26,248 nucleotides of DNA from positions 1 through 26,248 of the forward strand of contig JAKPAQ010000282.1 in assembly GCA_029779385.1 (NCBI GenBank), read 5' to 3'. This stretch comes from Actinomycetes bacterium (GTDB lineage Bacteria > Actinomycetota > Actinomycetes > Propionibacteriales > Nocardioidaceae). The notes under the pieces were generated by a model, which did not search any database, was not told the DNA's origin, and saw only the letters and a list, made by a program, of their open reading frames with translations. Position 1 is the stretch's first letter; each line of letters starts with the position of its first letter. Both the position numbers and the translations under genes were made by a program. Shown here piece after piece: positions 7,517 through 15,566 of this stretch.

Positions 7517-8463
7517 TGGCCGGAAATAGCCAGCGCCGAGGCGCAATCAAAAAGACCGGAAAGGGCAACCCGACCGCGGGCTCAGGTGGCCGTCGCCGCC
7601 AAGGGCTAGAGGGCAAGGGGCCGACGCCCAAGGCCGAAGATCGGCCGTATCACAAGAAACACAAGATGGCCAAGGCTGCCGATAAGCGTCAGTCCGGCCG
7701 GCCTCGTCGCCGTTCCGAAGAGGGCGGGCCAGAACTGGTGGTCGGGCGCAACTCGGTAGTTGAGTTGTTGCGCGCGAAGGTGCCGGTGCTGTCGTTGCAG
7801 GTTGCCGAAGGGATCGATCGCGACGATCGGATCCGCGAGATCTTCCAGTTGGCCGCCGATCTACATGTGCCGTTGCTTGAGGTGCCCCGAAACGAGCTCG
7901 ACCGGATCACCTCGGGTGCGGTCCATCAAGGAATCGCGGCCAAACTCGCGGCTTATGAGTACGCCGACCCCGATGACCTGCTCGAACTTGCCGCCGAACG
8001 CGGTGAGGCTCCGTTGATCGTGATCCTCGACGGCATCACCGATCCGCGAAACCTCGGCGCGATTGTTCGCTCCGCCTCTGGCTTTGGCGTGCACGGAGTC
8101 GTTATCCCCGAGCGCCGCGCCGCCCATATGACGGCCGCTGCTTGGAAGACTTCAGCCGGTGCGGCCGCGCGGGTGCCGGTTGCTCGCGCGACCAACTTGA
8201 ACCGCCAAATCAAGGCCTATCAAGACGCCGGTCTGATGGTGATCGGTCTGGCCGCCGATGGCGACATGCAGTTGCCTGACTTAGATCTGGCCGAAGGCCC
8301 CTTGGCCGTCGTGATCGGCAGTGAAGGCAAAGGCCTGTCGCGTCTGGTCGGCGAAAACTGCGACCAATTGGTTTCGATTCCGATGGCCAGCGACCTTGAG
8401 TCGTTGAACGCTTCGGTCGCGGCGAGCATCACCCTCTACGCGATCAACCAGACTCGCGGCTGA
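7513..8463 (+). CDS. rlmB: 23S rRNA (guanosine-2'-O-)-methyltransferase, SpoU/TrmH family (RlmB)
   Basis: Methylates the ribose of a guanosine (G2251 in E. coli numbering) in the 23S rRNA P-site loop using S-adenosylmethionine. The product has 316 residues. A lysine/arginine-rich, low-complexity N-terminal tail (about 1-72), typical of the actinobacterial version, is followed by the RNA-binding substrate domain (about 73-155) and the SPOUT knot domain. The three knot motifs are present: N-L-G-A-I-V-R-S-A near residue 178, the I-G-S-E-G-K-G-L segment, and S-L-N-A-S-V-A-A-S near the C-terminus. The ATG overlaps the cysS stop by four bases, indicating translational coupling. Confidence 0.94.
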   Translation: MMAGNSQRRGAIKKTGKGNPTAGSGGRRRQGLEGKGPTPKAEDRPYHKKHKMAKAADKRQSGRPRRRSEEGGPELVVGRNSVVELLRAKVPVLSLQVAEGIDRDDRIREIFQLAADLHVPLLEVPRNELDRITSGAVHQGIAAKLAAYEYADPDDLLELAAERGEAPLIVILDGITDPRNLGAIVRSASGFGVHGVVIPERRAAHMTAAAWKTSAGAAARVPVARATNLNRQIKAYQDAGLMVIGLAADGDMQLPDLDLAEGPLAVVIGSEGKGLSRLVGENCDQLVSIPMASDLESLNASVAASITLYAINQTRG

Positions 8464-8481
8464 AGGACGTTTTGCCTTCAG
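8460..8481. terminator. Bidirectional hairpin between rlmB and the aldonolactone-oxidase gene
   Basis: CTGAAGG (8460-8466) pairs with CCTTCAG (8475-8481) around an 8-nt loop containing TTTT. The stop codons of both convergent genes lie in the stem arms, as at 525-548. Confidence 0.5.
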
Positions 8482-9761
8482 TCGCCGAGCACTTGGTCGA
8501 GGTAGTCGTTGGTGAATCTGCGCTCTGGGTCGAGTTGGTTGCGCACGGCAACGAAGTCGTCGAATCGTGAGTACACGGTGCGGAAGTAGTCCGAGGTCAG
8601 GGTGTGCATTTTGCCCCAGTGCGGCCGACCGCCGTGCGCGGTGAAAATGTCCTGCATCGCGTTGAAATAGCGCGTCGGGTCGACGGTGTGGAACTGATGC
8701 GCGGCGAGGTAGACGTTGTCGCGATCATGGGCGGTGGACAGCCAGATGTCGTCTGCGGCAGTGAAGCGCACCTCGACCGGGAACGAAACCTGCTCGTCGG
8801 TCTTGGCGAACCACGCTTGCATCTGACTAATCGCTTCGGCGGCTGCGGCCCGCGGCAGCGCGAACTCCAACTCGCGGAACTTGACGTCGCGCGGCGAGAT
8901 GAACACCTTGTGTGAGGTGTCGGTGTATTCGCGAGCGCCAAGCAACGACCCCGAAATGTTGTTGATTCTCGTAACCAAGTTGGGTCGCTTGGCAGCGACA
9001 CGTTGCACCCGCTCGTAGAAGGTGTTCGACAAGAACTCGTCTTCGAGTTTGTGTCGCCACTTCGGCAGCGGAGACTTCGCCGTTCCTTCGGGTACGCGGT
9101 TGTTCCGCTTCGTCAGGGCCTTGTTCGTGTTCGGAAAAAAGAAGAACTCGAAATGGTCGTTGTCGTCGGCGAAAGAGTCCAGGTCGGCCAGCACGTCCGT
9201 CAGCGCCATTGGCTGTTCGCGGGCATTTAGCAAAAATGCCGGAACACACTGCAAGGTGAGCTCGGTGACGATGCCTAGGGCACCGAGCCCGACTCGGGCA
9301 GCGTTGAACAATTCGTGGGTCTGGTCGATTTCGAGTACGTGACCGTCAGCGGTGACCAACTGCAGCGCGGCGATTGCTTTGGCGATACCGAAAAGCTTCG
9401 ACCCGGTGCCGTGAGTGCCGGTCGAAGTGGCTCCGGCCATCGACTGCGGGTCCACGTCACCCATATTCGGCAGCGCCAAACCGAGCGGGTCCAGTCGCCG
9501 ATTCAGGTCGTGCAGCGAGATTCCCGCCTGAACTCGAACTAGCCCGGTTTCGGTATCCACGGCCAACACGCGATTCATTCGGTTCAGCCGAAGTTGAACG
9601 CCGTCGGCCTGAGCGATCGGGGTGAAGGAGTGGCTGGCGCCGACTGCTTTGACGCGCCGGTTCGACGTAACCAAACTGACGACTTCGTCGGTTGAGGAAG
9701 GTTGGGCAAGCAACTGCGGGCTGTTGGAGACGTTTCCGGCCCAGTTGGTCCAAGTGCTCAT
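8478..9761 (-). CDS. FAD-dependent aldonolactone oxidase-like enzyme (D-arabinono-1,4-lactone/L-gulonolactone oxidase family)
   Basis: A 427-residue vanillyl-alcohol-oxidase-type flavoenzyme. The N-terminal FAD-binding domain (about 10-180) contains V-G-A-S-H-S-F, where H44 aligns with the histidine that covalently holds FAD in gulonolactone and arabinonolactone oxidases. The S-T-G-T-H-G-T-G segment near residue 112 is also typical. The C-terminal ALO domain ends with the family block H-W-G-K-M-H (about residue 380), a substrate/flavin-site motif. Family members oxidise sugar lactones or alditols. The natural substrate here cannot be told from sequence. The ATG overlaps the stop of the upstream deaminase/aldolase-like gene by four bases, so the pair is translationally coupled. 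This pairing recurs in Actinobacteria and suggests a shared, undefined pathway. Confidence 0.85.
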   Translation of the reverse strand: MSTWTNWAGNVSNSPQLLAQPSSTDEVVSLVTSNRRVKAVGASHSFTPIAQADGVQLRLNRMNRVLAVDTETGLVRVQAGISLHDLNRRLDPLGLALPNMGDVDPQSMAGATSTGTHGTGSKLFGIAKAIAALQLVTADGHVLEIDQTHELFNAARVGLGALGIVTELTLQCVPAFLLNAREQPMALTDVLADLDSFADDNDHFEFFFFPNTNKALTKRNNRVPEGTAKSPLPKWRHKLEDEFLSNTFYERVQRVAAKRPNLVTRINNISGSLLGAREYTDTSHKVFISPRDVKFRELEFALPRAAAAEAISQMQAWFAKTDEQVSFPVEVRFTAADDIWLSTAHDRDNVYLAAHQFHTVDPTRYFNAMQDIFTAHGGRPHWGKMHTLTSDYFRTVYSRFDDFVAVRNQLDPERRFTNDYLDQVLGD

Positions 9762-10936
9762 CCGAAGTTCTTTCCTTCCCCGCGGTAGGTCGGAACCATC
9801 CTGACGCCGCCGGCAGCGTCCACGATTGCGACCTGGTTGAAGCGTTCACACATTTCACCGGCTTTAGCGTGCCGGAACAGGACCCGGTCGCCGATGGCGA
9901 GCGACTTCGCCGACTTGCCGTGCAGCGGGGTTTGCACCTCGCCGGCACCCTCGGCGCCGTAGAGCTCCAGCCCGTGGGGCCAAACCGGAGTTGGCACTCG
10001 CGAATCCCCAGCCGGACCCGAAGCGATGTAGCCGCCACCGAAACAGGTCGCCGCATCTGTGCTCGGCTTGCGCACCACCGACAGGGCGAAGAACGCGGCC
10101 GGCCTCGGAGCGAAGTCGCGGTAGTGGTCGAACAGGGTCGGCACGAACAGACCAGAGCCGGCAGCCAGTTCGGTGATATTCGGATCGTCTCGCCACACGT
10201 CGAGGCTGCCGGTGCCGCCAGCATTTACGATCTCCAAGTTGGTCATTTGGGAGACCGCTTTGACGATCCGCTTTCGCCGCCGGCGAAGTTCGGCCGCGGA
10301 CCGGGCCTTTACGATTTTGATTGCCGGGCCGCTGTCGGGCATGCCGGCTATTTGGGCGTCATAGAACATCAGCCCGACCAGGTCGAAACCGCGGCGAGCA
10401 GCGATCTGACTGGCGATCTTCTTGGTTTGGCCGGTGGTGTGCACGGGCGACCGATGTGCACCCAGATGGGCACCGAGAAGGCGGAGCGATGAGTCAACGT
10501 CCAAGCAAACCCGAATGGGCGGGTGGTCGTGACCCACGAATGAGTCGATCAGGTCCAAGGCCTCAAGCGAATCAACCATGACGGTGATCGAGGCAAGGCG
10601 ATGTTCGTCGGCGACTAGGTCGCGAAAAGCCGCGCGGTCGACGTTCGGGTAGGCCACCAAAATGTCGTCGACCCCGTGGTCGGCGAGCCAGTTCGACTCG
10701 GCGAGCGAATAGGACATGACGCCACGAAAGCCAGGCAGGGTGAGCGCATTCTTGATGATCGATCGAACCCGGATCGACTTTGTTGCCAAGCGGATCGGAA
10801 CTGCGCCAGCACGTCGGGTCAGGTCTTCGGCATTCGCCCACAATGCTTCTTCGTCAACTAGCGCGAAGGGGGTATCAAGTTCGGCGGTTGCGCTAAGTAG
10901 CCGGGGGAAGGGCGGGGTTTGAGCAGTTCGGGACAC
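9758..10936 (-). CDS. PLP-dependent amino-acid deaminase/aldolase-like protein (alanine-racemase fold type III)
   Basis: A 392-residue fold-type III PLP enzyme of the D-serine dehydratase / D-threonine aldolase group. The N-terminal barrel carries the expected PLP lysine K53 in L-A-T-K-S. A C-terminal beta domain carries H356 and C363 in R-H-A-K-A-G-E-M-C-E, a position where this group binds a metal. The spacing differs from the His-x-Cys pair of eukaryotic D-serine dehydratase, so metal binding is inferred. Two GTG codons occur in a row. The second, at 10936, is preferred because CATACT lies 6 nt before it. The gene is coupled to the aldonolactone oxidase downstream and is divergent from a lipoprotein gene only 24 nt away. 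The substrate is unknown. Confidence 0.8.
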   Translation of the reverse strand: MSRTAQTPPFPRLLSATAELDTPFALVDEEALWANAEDLTRRAGAVPIRLATKSIRVRSIIKNALTLPGFRGVMSYSLAESNWLADHGVDDILVAYPNVDRAAFRDLVADEHRLASITVMVDSLEALDLIDSFVGHDHPPIRVCLDVDSSLRLLGAHLGAHRSPVHTTGQTKKIASQIAARRGFDLVGLMFYDAQIAGMPDSGPAIKIVKARSAAELRRRRKRIVKAVSQMTNLEIVNAGGTGSLDVWRDDPNITELAAGSGLFVPTLFDHYRDFAPRPAAFFALSVVRKPSTDAATCFGGGYIASGPAGDSRVPTPVWPHGLELYGAEGAGEVQTPLHGKSAKSLAIGDRVLFRHAKAGEMCERFNQVAIVDAAGGVRMVPTYRGEGKNFG

Positions 10937-10948
10937 CACCTAAGTATG
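10937..10948 (-). promoter_or_regulatory. Predicted leaderless promoter -10 of the deaminase/aldolase-like gene
   Basis: On the minus strand CATACT (10948-10943), then 6 nt, then GTG at 10936. It directly abuts the opposite-strand -10 at 10949-10954. Confidence 0.45.
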
Positions 10949-10960
10949 TAGGGTGAATGG
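10949..10960 (+). promoter_or_regulatory. Predicted leaderless promoter -10 of the lipoprotein gene
   Basis: TAGGGT (10949-10954), then 6 nt, then GTG at 10961. Confidence 0.55.
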
Positions 10961-11734
10961 GTGTCCAGACTCGTGTTCGCTTTAGTGTTCGCGACGTTCT
11001 GGCTCGCCGGCTGCGGTTTGGGTGCCGCCGAACCTGCTGCGCCGGCCACCTCTTCGCCCAGCCCACTTGGCGAGATGACGCTTTCGGACCTGAAAATAGA
11101 TCACTGGCCAGAACTGTCGCAGCAGAAAATTCCCGAGCCGCCGGCCGCTCCTGCTGGCCTAAACCAGGACGAATACGACCGAATGGTTGCCGCGGTGCGC
11201 AGTTGGGCGCTGGCGGCCGTTGCGGTTCCGCCGAGCGTGAGTGAAGATTTGCCGGCCGCGGTCAGGAGGACTCTTGAAGACACTGCCGCAGAGCAGACGG
11301 CTCCGGAGTTGGCGCTGGTAAACGTGCTCGACCCGGATCTAGAACTGCGGTCGGCCAAAATGACTGCTGCGTGGGAAGTGGCCAAAGACGGGCCAACCTA
11401 TCGGGTCATCCTGCAGACCCGAGCCGCCTACGAGGTCGCGACTGCCGATCTTGGCGTGCGCGTTATTGGGGTGCTGCGCAGTCAAGGGGTTACCACCGAA
11501 GCCAATGCCAAATCTTGGGGGGTGGCGCTCGGCTGGCAGGAGTTCGGTGCGGCCGACTGCGCCGTCGCTCTAGAGGATTTCCTCACCCCCGGTGGGGACT
11601 CGGGGACGCAGAAGTCAGACCTGCAGATATTCGTAGACGCCGGCAACTCGGCCTCGGTCGTCACGCCAGAAATGCCCGCAGATGCCCGGGTGAACAAGCG
11701 ATTCTTGAACCGCTGTGAAGCCGGTGGAGTCTGA
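10961..11734 (+). CDS. Predicted lipoprotein of unknown function
   Basis: A 257-residue protein with a short signal sequence and lipobox L-A-G-C (cysteine at residue 18), followed by an Ala/Pro/Ser-rich linker and a mixed alpha/beta region without a recognised family. Two cysteines near the C-terminus (in A-A-D-C-A and N-R-C-E) could form a disulfide outside the membrane. It starts with GTG at 10961, 6 nt after TAGGGT, so the message is probably leaderless. It lies between the divergent deaminase/aldolase-like gene and tRNA-Thr and shares no obvious operon. No function is proposed beyond membrane anchoring on the outer face of the cytoplasmic membrane. Confidence 0.75.
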   Translation: MSRLVFALVFATFWLAGCGLGAAEPAAPATSSPSPLGEMTLSDLKIDHWPELSQQKIPEPPAAPAGLNQDEYDRMVAAVRSWALAAVAVPPSVSEDLPAAVRRTLEDTAAEQTAPELALVNVLDPDLELRSAKMTAAWEVAKDGPTYRVILQTRAAYEVATADLGVRVIGVLRSQGVTTEANAKSWGVALGWQEFGAADCAVALEDFLTPGGDSGTQKSDLQIFVDAGNSASVVTPEMPADARVNKRFLNRCEAGGV

Positions 11735-11740
11735 CTTAGT

Positions 11741-11746
11741 TAGGAT
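11741..11746 (+). promoter_or_regulatory. Candidate tRNA-Thr promoter -10
   Basis: TAGGAT at 11741-11746 lies 24 nt before the tRNA 5' end and matches the hexamer used by other genes here. No clear -35 is seen. Confidence 0.4.
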
Positions 11747-11770
11747 GATCTTCGCCAGAGCATCTGGCAT

Positions 11771-11843
11771 GCCCTTGTAGCTCAGTTGGTAGAGCACCTC
11801 TCTTGTAAAGAGGATGTCGCGGGTTCGAATCCTGTCGGGGGCT
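11771..11843 (+). tRNA. thrT: tRNA-Thr (anticodon UGU)
   Basis: A full cloverleaf folds from 73 nt. The acceptor stem GCCCTTG/CGGGGGC has two G-U pairs. The D arm is GCTC/GAGC. The anticodon stem CCTCT/AGAGG holds loop CTTGTAA with anticodon TGT at 11804-11806. The T arm has loop TTCGAAT. The discriminator base is T and CCA is not encoded. The anticodon reads ACA (and probably other ACN) codons for threonine. Confidence 0.97.
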
Positions 11844-11880
11844 CAAGCGTGACCGTCTAGCCCGGCTAGCCAGGTAGGCG

Positions 11881-11892
11881 TACGGTCGAATC
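11881..11892 (+). promoter_or_regulatory. Predicted leaderless promoter -10 of the cupin gene
   Basis: TACGGT (11881-11886), then 6 nt, then the ATG at 11893. Confidence 0.55.
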
Positions 11893-12231
11893 ATGGAATC
11901 GGTGAATGTACTTGAACTCGGCCGCCAGCGACTCGAAGCGGCTCGAACTTCTGGGCGGGGACGCTCGGCAAAGGCACTGCACCCGGGCCGACACAATCGG
12001 CTCCGTCAAACGCTGATCGCACTGCTCGCGGGCGAAGCACTCGGCGAACATGAGGCCCCGCCGGAGGCGACTTTGCAAGTGCTTTCGGGTCAAGTCCGAA
12101 TCACGGCAGGCGACGATTCATGGCAGGGTGCAACCGGCGATCTGGTGATCATCCCCGACCGCCGACACGACTTGCATGCCGAGGTGGATTCAGTCGTGCT
12201 GCTCACCACGATCGTTGATGGGGCCCAATGA
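11893..12231 (+). CDS. Small cupin-fold protein
   Basis: A 112-residue single-domain cupin. The central region shows a cupin motif 1-like pattern (E-H-E-A-P-P-E-A-T-L-Q-V-L-S-G) and a motif 2-like pattern (G-D-L-V-I-I-P-D-R-R-H-D). These contain histidine and glutamate residues that could bind a metal. Such stand-alone cupins act as small metal-dependent enzymes or as sensors; nothing here fixes the substrate. The start ATG lies 6 nt after TACGGT. The stop overlaps the start of the DUF488 gene (ATGA), so the two are coupled. Confidence 0.75.
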   Translation: MESVNVLELGRQRLEAARTSGRGRSAKALHPGRHNRLRQTLIALLAGEALGEHEAPPEATLQVLSGQVRITAGDDSWQGATGDLVIIPDRRHDLHAEVDSVVLLTTIVDGAQ

Positions 12232-12584
12232 TTTCGCTCAAGCGGGTCTACGTCGATCCTGAGCCGGCCGATGGGTTTCGGATGCTGGTAGATCGGCTTT
12301 GGCCACGCGGTGTTTCTCATGAACGGGCACACCTTGACCTTTGGTTCAAGGAAATCGCCCCAAGCGAGGACTTGCGCAAACGATTCCACGGCGACCAGAT
12401 CGACTTCGACGAGTTTGCCAGCCAATATCGCGACGAACTTGACCACAATGACCAAACCGATCGGTTGCGCGAGATCCTGACCGAGAACGACCTAGTCACC
12501 TTTGTGTATGCGACCAAGCAGACCAAGCAGAACCACGCGATCGTGCTGAAGGACTGGGCGCTGGCGGAATTTTCTGACCGGTAG
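12228..12584 (+). CDS. DUF488 family protein
   Basis: A 118-residue protein matching the short DUF488 type: N-terminal K-R-V-Y, then the conserved D-R-L-W-P-R-G-V, a central W-F-K-E-I-A-P-S segment, and the C-terminal T-F-V-Y-A-T-K. The biochemical role of this family is not established. It overlaps the cupin gene by 4 nt. Its TAG stop at 12582-12584 forms the first half of the TAGGCT hexamer in front of the next gene. Confidence 0.85.
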   Translation: MISLKRVYVDPEPADGFRMLVDRLWPRGVSHERAHLDLWFKEIAPSEDLRKRFHGDQIDFDEFASQYRDELDHNDQTDRLREILTENDLVTFVYATKQTKQNHAIVLKDWALAEFSDR

Positions 12585-12594
12585 GCTCCCGCCC
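12582..12594 (+). promoter_or_regulatory. Predicted leaderless promoter -10 of the cation exchanger gene
   Basis: TAGGCT (12582-12587), then 7 nt, then the ATG at 12595. The first three bases are the stop codon of the DUF488 gene. Confidence 0.55.
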
Positions 12595-13530
12595 ATGCCA
12601 GTTGTGTGGGTGGGCTTCGGCCTCGTTCTGCTGGTCGTCGGCGCCGAGCTTTTGGTGAGGGGCGGCGCACAAATTGCGACCCGGTTGGGAATACCACCGA
12701 TGGTCGTTGGGCTAACCGTCGTCTCGGTTGGCACCAGTTTTCCTGAACTTGCAATCGGGATAGACGCAACGCTGCGAGACGCAGGACCTTTAGCCGTTGG
12801 CAACATCGCCGGGACCAACATCGTGAACTTGCTGTTAATCCTTGGTCTGAGCGCCGCGATGGTGCCGCTGGCGATCAGTACACGCACCATTCGTTTCGAG
12901 CTGCCGATCATTGCGACCGTATCGGTCCTGCTGGTCCTGCTCGCGCTAGATGGCGAACTGTCGCGGCTCGACGGCCTGCTGCTCTTGGCCACGGCAGTCG
13001 CGTACACGCTGGCCGTTGTCCGGCTCGCAATCGCCGATAGCCGCGAACGCAGTGAGCAAGACGCAACATCCGATGAGTCGCTGACGCGGCAAATTCTCAT
13101 GGTCGGCACTGGCCTTGGGCTAGTCGCGGTCGGTGCCGACTGGCTGGTCCAAGGGTCGGTGGATTTAGCGTCGTCTTTGGGTATCAGCGAGGTAGTTATT
13201 GGCCTGACCATCGTGGCGATCGGCTCATCGGCCCCCGAGCTCGTCACAACCTTGGTTTCTACCGTAAGAGGCGAGCGAGATATCGCGATTGGAAACTTGA
13301 TCGGCTCCAGCATCTACAACATCACCTTCATCTTGGGCGTGACCGCACTGGTTCGACCGCTAGGCGTCACCAGCGAGTTGATCCGAGTCGACCTGCCGCT
13401 GATGGCGTTCGTGGCGTTGTTGCTGATCCCCGTGTTCATTACGGGTCGGCGGGTATCTCGGGCTGAAGGGATCAGCTTCGTATTGGCCTACCTGGCCTAC
13501 CTCGGGACAATCGTCGCGTTGCGCTCCTGA
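12595..13530 (+). CDS. CaCA-family sodium(proton)/calcium exchanger
   Basis: A 311-residue integral membrane protein with about ten transmembrane helices, formed by two inverted repeats. Both alpha repeats, which build the ion pathway, are clear. The first is around V-G-T-S-F-P-E-L-A with G-N-I-x-G-T-N near residues 43-78. The second is around I-G-S-S-A-P-E-L-V with G-N-L-I-G-S-S-I-Y-N near residues 205-241. The acidic Glu in each P-E-L is present. A hydrophilic loop with acidic and basic residues (about residues 149-165) separates the halves. Family members exchange Ca2+ for Na+ or H+. The ATG lies 7 nt after TAGGCT. purU follows after 12 nt. Confidence 0.92.
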   Translation: MPVVWVGFGLVLLVVGAELLVRGGAQIATRLGIPPMVVGLTVVSVGTSFPELAIGIDATLRDAGPLAVGNIAGTNIVNLLLILGLSAAMVPLAISTRTIRFELPIIATVSVLLVLLALDGELSRLDGLLLLATAVAYTLAVVRLAIADSRERSEQDATSDESLTRQILMVGTGLGLVAVGADWLVQGSVDLASSLGISEVVIGLTIVAIGSSAPELVTTLVSTVRGERDIAIGNLIGSSIYNITFILGVTALVRPLGVTSELIRVDLPLMAFVALLLIPVFITGRRVSRAEGISFVLAYLAYLGTIVALRS

Positions 13531-13542
13531 GAAGATGCGGTC

Positions 13543-14409
13543 ATGTCATCAACGGCGGCCCGCAGCGACTTCATTTTGACCTTCGCCTGCGACGACCGGG
13601 TCGGGATCGTCGCCACGATCGCATCGACCCTGGCCGAAGACGGGTGGACGATCACCGAGAGTCAGCAGTACGCCGACCTCGATACGCGGCGGTTCTTCAT
13701 GCGGGTGAGATTCGCCGCCGACCGGGAAGTGCCCCTGACGCAAATGCAGACTCTCCTTGAGCCAGCTTTGGCGCCGTTCGAAATGGACTGGGAACTGCAC
13801 GACTCGACCGCCCCACTTCGAGTGGTGGTGATGGTTTCCAAGCAGGGCCACGTGCTCAACAACCTGCTCTTTCGCGCTCGCGAAGGCCAATTACCAATCG
13901 AGATCACGGCAGTCGTGTCCAACCATCCGGACTGGCGTGACGTCGTCGAGTGGCACGGGATCGATTTCCACCAGCTCAAGGTCACGGCCGAGACGAAAGC
14001 CGAATCGGAGCAGTTCGTGCTCGACCTGATGGAATCCACCGGCGCCGAATCGCTCATTCTGGCGCGGTACATGCAAATCCTTAGTGACCGGATGTGCCGT
14101 GAGGTTCACGGCCGCGCAATCAACATCCACCACTCGTTGTTGCCGAGTTTCAAAGGCGCTCGCCCTTACGAGCAGGCTCACCGCCACGGGGTGAAGGTGA
14201 TCGGTGCGACAGCACACTATGTGACTGCCGACCTCGACGAAGGCCCGATCATCGAGCAGGACTTCAAGCGAGTAGACCACCGTTCCTCTGCGGCACAGTT
14301 GGCAGCGATGGGTCAGGACTTAGAGGCCAGGGCGCTCGTCCATGCGGTGCGGGCTCATGCCGAGCACCGGGTCTTGCTGAATGGGATGAAAACGGTCGTT
14401 TTCGACTGA
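13543..14409 (+). CDS. purU: Formyltetrahydrofolate deformylase
   Basis: Hydrolyses 10-formyl-tetrahydrofolate to formate and tetrahydrofolate, balancing one-carbon pools. It has 288 residues with an N-terminal ACT domain (about 8-90: F-A-C-D-D-R-V-G-I-V) and a formyltransferase-fold catalytic domain (about 92-288). The active-site triad is visible: Asn and His in I-N-I-H-H-S-L-L-P-S-F and Asp in the G-P-I-I-E-Q-D segment. The ACT domain distinguishes it from PurN. A weaker -10-like GAAGAT lies 6 nt before the ATG. The gene could also be read from the exchanger transcript 12 nt upstream. It converges on the AI-2E-family permease gene, with the stops 2 nt apart. Confidence 0.95.
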   Translation: MSSTAARSDFILTFACDDRVGIVATIASTLAEDGWTITESQQYADLDTRRFFMRVRFAADREVPLTQMQTLLEPALAPFEMDWELHDSTAPLRVVVMVSKQGHVLNNLLFRAREGQLPIEITAVVSNHPDWRDVVEWHGIDFHQLKVTAETKAESEQFVLDLMESTGAESLILARYMQILSDRMCREVHGRAINIHHSLLPSFKGARPYEQAHRHGVKVIGATAHYVTADLDEGPIIEQDFKRVDHRSSAAQLAAMGQDLEARALVHAVRAHAEHRVLLNGMKTVVFD

Positions 14410-14411
14410 AG

Positions 14412-15554
14412 TTAGCTTGGCAGTTCTGGAGTCGGTGCCAACTGCTCGGTCGGGGTTGATGCCTCAGCAGCCGATTCGGCAACGGTCGCTTCGATCATTT
14501 CGTTGGCGTACCGCAGCACAGCGGCGACGGTCGCGATAACGGGAATTGCCAAAAACGCGCCGGTGATGCCAAACAGCGATCCACCGCCGGTCACGCCCAT
14601 CAGCACGATTGCCGGATGAAGGTTCATGGTCTTGCCCTGCAACATCGGCGACAACACGTTGCCTTCGAGCTGCTGGACCACCACGATCACCACGAGGATG
14701 ATGATCGCGTCTTTAGGCGAGTTGGTCACCAAGGTCACGAGCACTGCGATGGCGCCCGAAGCGAAGGCGCCGATGATCGGGATGAACCCACCGATGAAAG
14801 TGATGACCGCGAGCGGCACCCACAGTGGCTGGCCGACAAACGCCAGTGCCGCACCGATGAGAGTCGCGTCTATCAGCGAGACCAGTGCTTGGGTGCGAAT
14901 GAAACCGCCGAGGGTGTCCCAAGCGCGGGCGAACATCTCCCGGACGTGGCCGCCGACACGCCTGCCGCCGAGTGTCTCTAGCCATGGCAGGAAGCGGTGC
15001 CCATCCTTGATGATCAGGAAAGTCAGAATCAAAACTAGGACCGTGTTTAGCAGGACGCCGGTGGCCACCCCGATCGCCGAAAGGGCGCTGGAACTAAGTT
15101 CGAGGGCACTGTCCTTGAGCCATTTTTCGAGCGCATCGAGCGCGTTGCTGATCTGGCCTTCCTCGATGCCCATTGGGCCTGCGGTCAGCCAGACTTGAAC
15201 TTCAGCGACACCCTTTGCGGCCTGAGTGGCGATTTCGGGTGCTTCTTTGATCAACTGCGGAATTAGCACCGCGAACAGGGCAACGAGCGCTGCCAAGAAG
15301 CCGAGCATCACGGCGCCGGCCGCGGCCGAACTTGGCAACCCCAACTTGCGCAGGCGGTTCGTCGGTGGGCCTAAGACCGTTGCGAACAGCAGCGCCAACG
15401 AGACTGGGAACCAGACCACCCAAGTGCGGCCGACAAACCAGCCGACCACAAAAAGCGCGGCGGCCAAGACGATAATCCGGATGCCCCAGCGTTGGGCGAC
15501 GGCGAAGCCGTTGTCGATGATGCTGCCACGGTCACGCACTGGGGAATTGCTCAC
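14412..15554 (-). CDS. AI-2E transporter family (PerM/UPF0118) membrane protein
   Basis: A 380-residue polytopic membrane protein. Hydrophobic pairs near the N-terminus (about residues 25-70) are followed by a long amphipathic region and a cluster of C-terminal helices. The family stretch with F-I-P-I-I-G-A-F, the Q-Q-L-E-G-N-V-L-S-P segment and the N-L-H-P-A-I-V-L segment are characteristic. The name derives from TqsA; most members are exporters or ion antiporters of undefined substrate, so a quorum-signal role should not be assumed. Two in-frame GTG codons exist (15560 and 15554). The latter is chosen because TAGAGT lies 6 nt before it. Confidence 0.88.
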   Translation of the reverse strand: MSNSPVRDRGSIIDNGFAVAQRWGIRIIVLAAALFVVGWFVGRTWVVWFPVSLALLFATVLGPPTNRLRKLGLPSSAAAGAVMLGFLAALVALFAVLIPQLIKEAPEIATQAAKGVAEVQVWLTAGPMGIEEGQISNALDALEKWLKDSALELSSSALSAIGVATGVLLNTVLVLILTFLIIKDGHRFLPWLETLGGRRVGGHVREMFARAWDTLGGFIRTQALVSLIDATLIGAALAFVGQPLWVPLAVITFIGGFIPIIGAFASGAIAVLVTLVTNSPKDAIIILVVIVVVQQLEGNVLSPMLQGKTMNLHPAIVLMGVTGGGSLFGITGAFLAIPVIATVAAVLRYANEMIEATVAESAAEASTPTEQLAPTPELPS

Positions 15555-15566
15555 GCGCACACTCTA
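15555..15566 (-). promoter_or_regulatory. Predicted leaderless promoter -10 of the AI-2E-family gene
   Basis: On the minus strand TAGAGT (15566-15561), then 6 nt, then GTG at 15554. The hexamer begins with the TAG stop codon of ung. Confidence 0.5.

Noticed and set aside
9692..10492. 266-codon plus-strand reading frame opposite the deaminase/aldolase-like gene
   Set aside because: No recognisable domain, no start signal, and it lies entirely antisense to two well-supported genes.
11857..11869. Palindrome CTAGCCCGGCTAG after tRNA-Thr as a terminator
   Set aside because: The stem closes on one base and would have to open to a 4-bp stem, with no T run after it; too weak to call.
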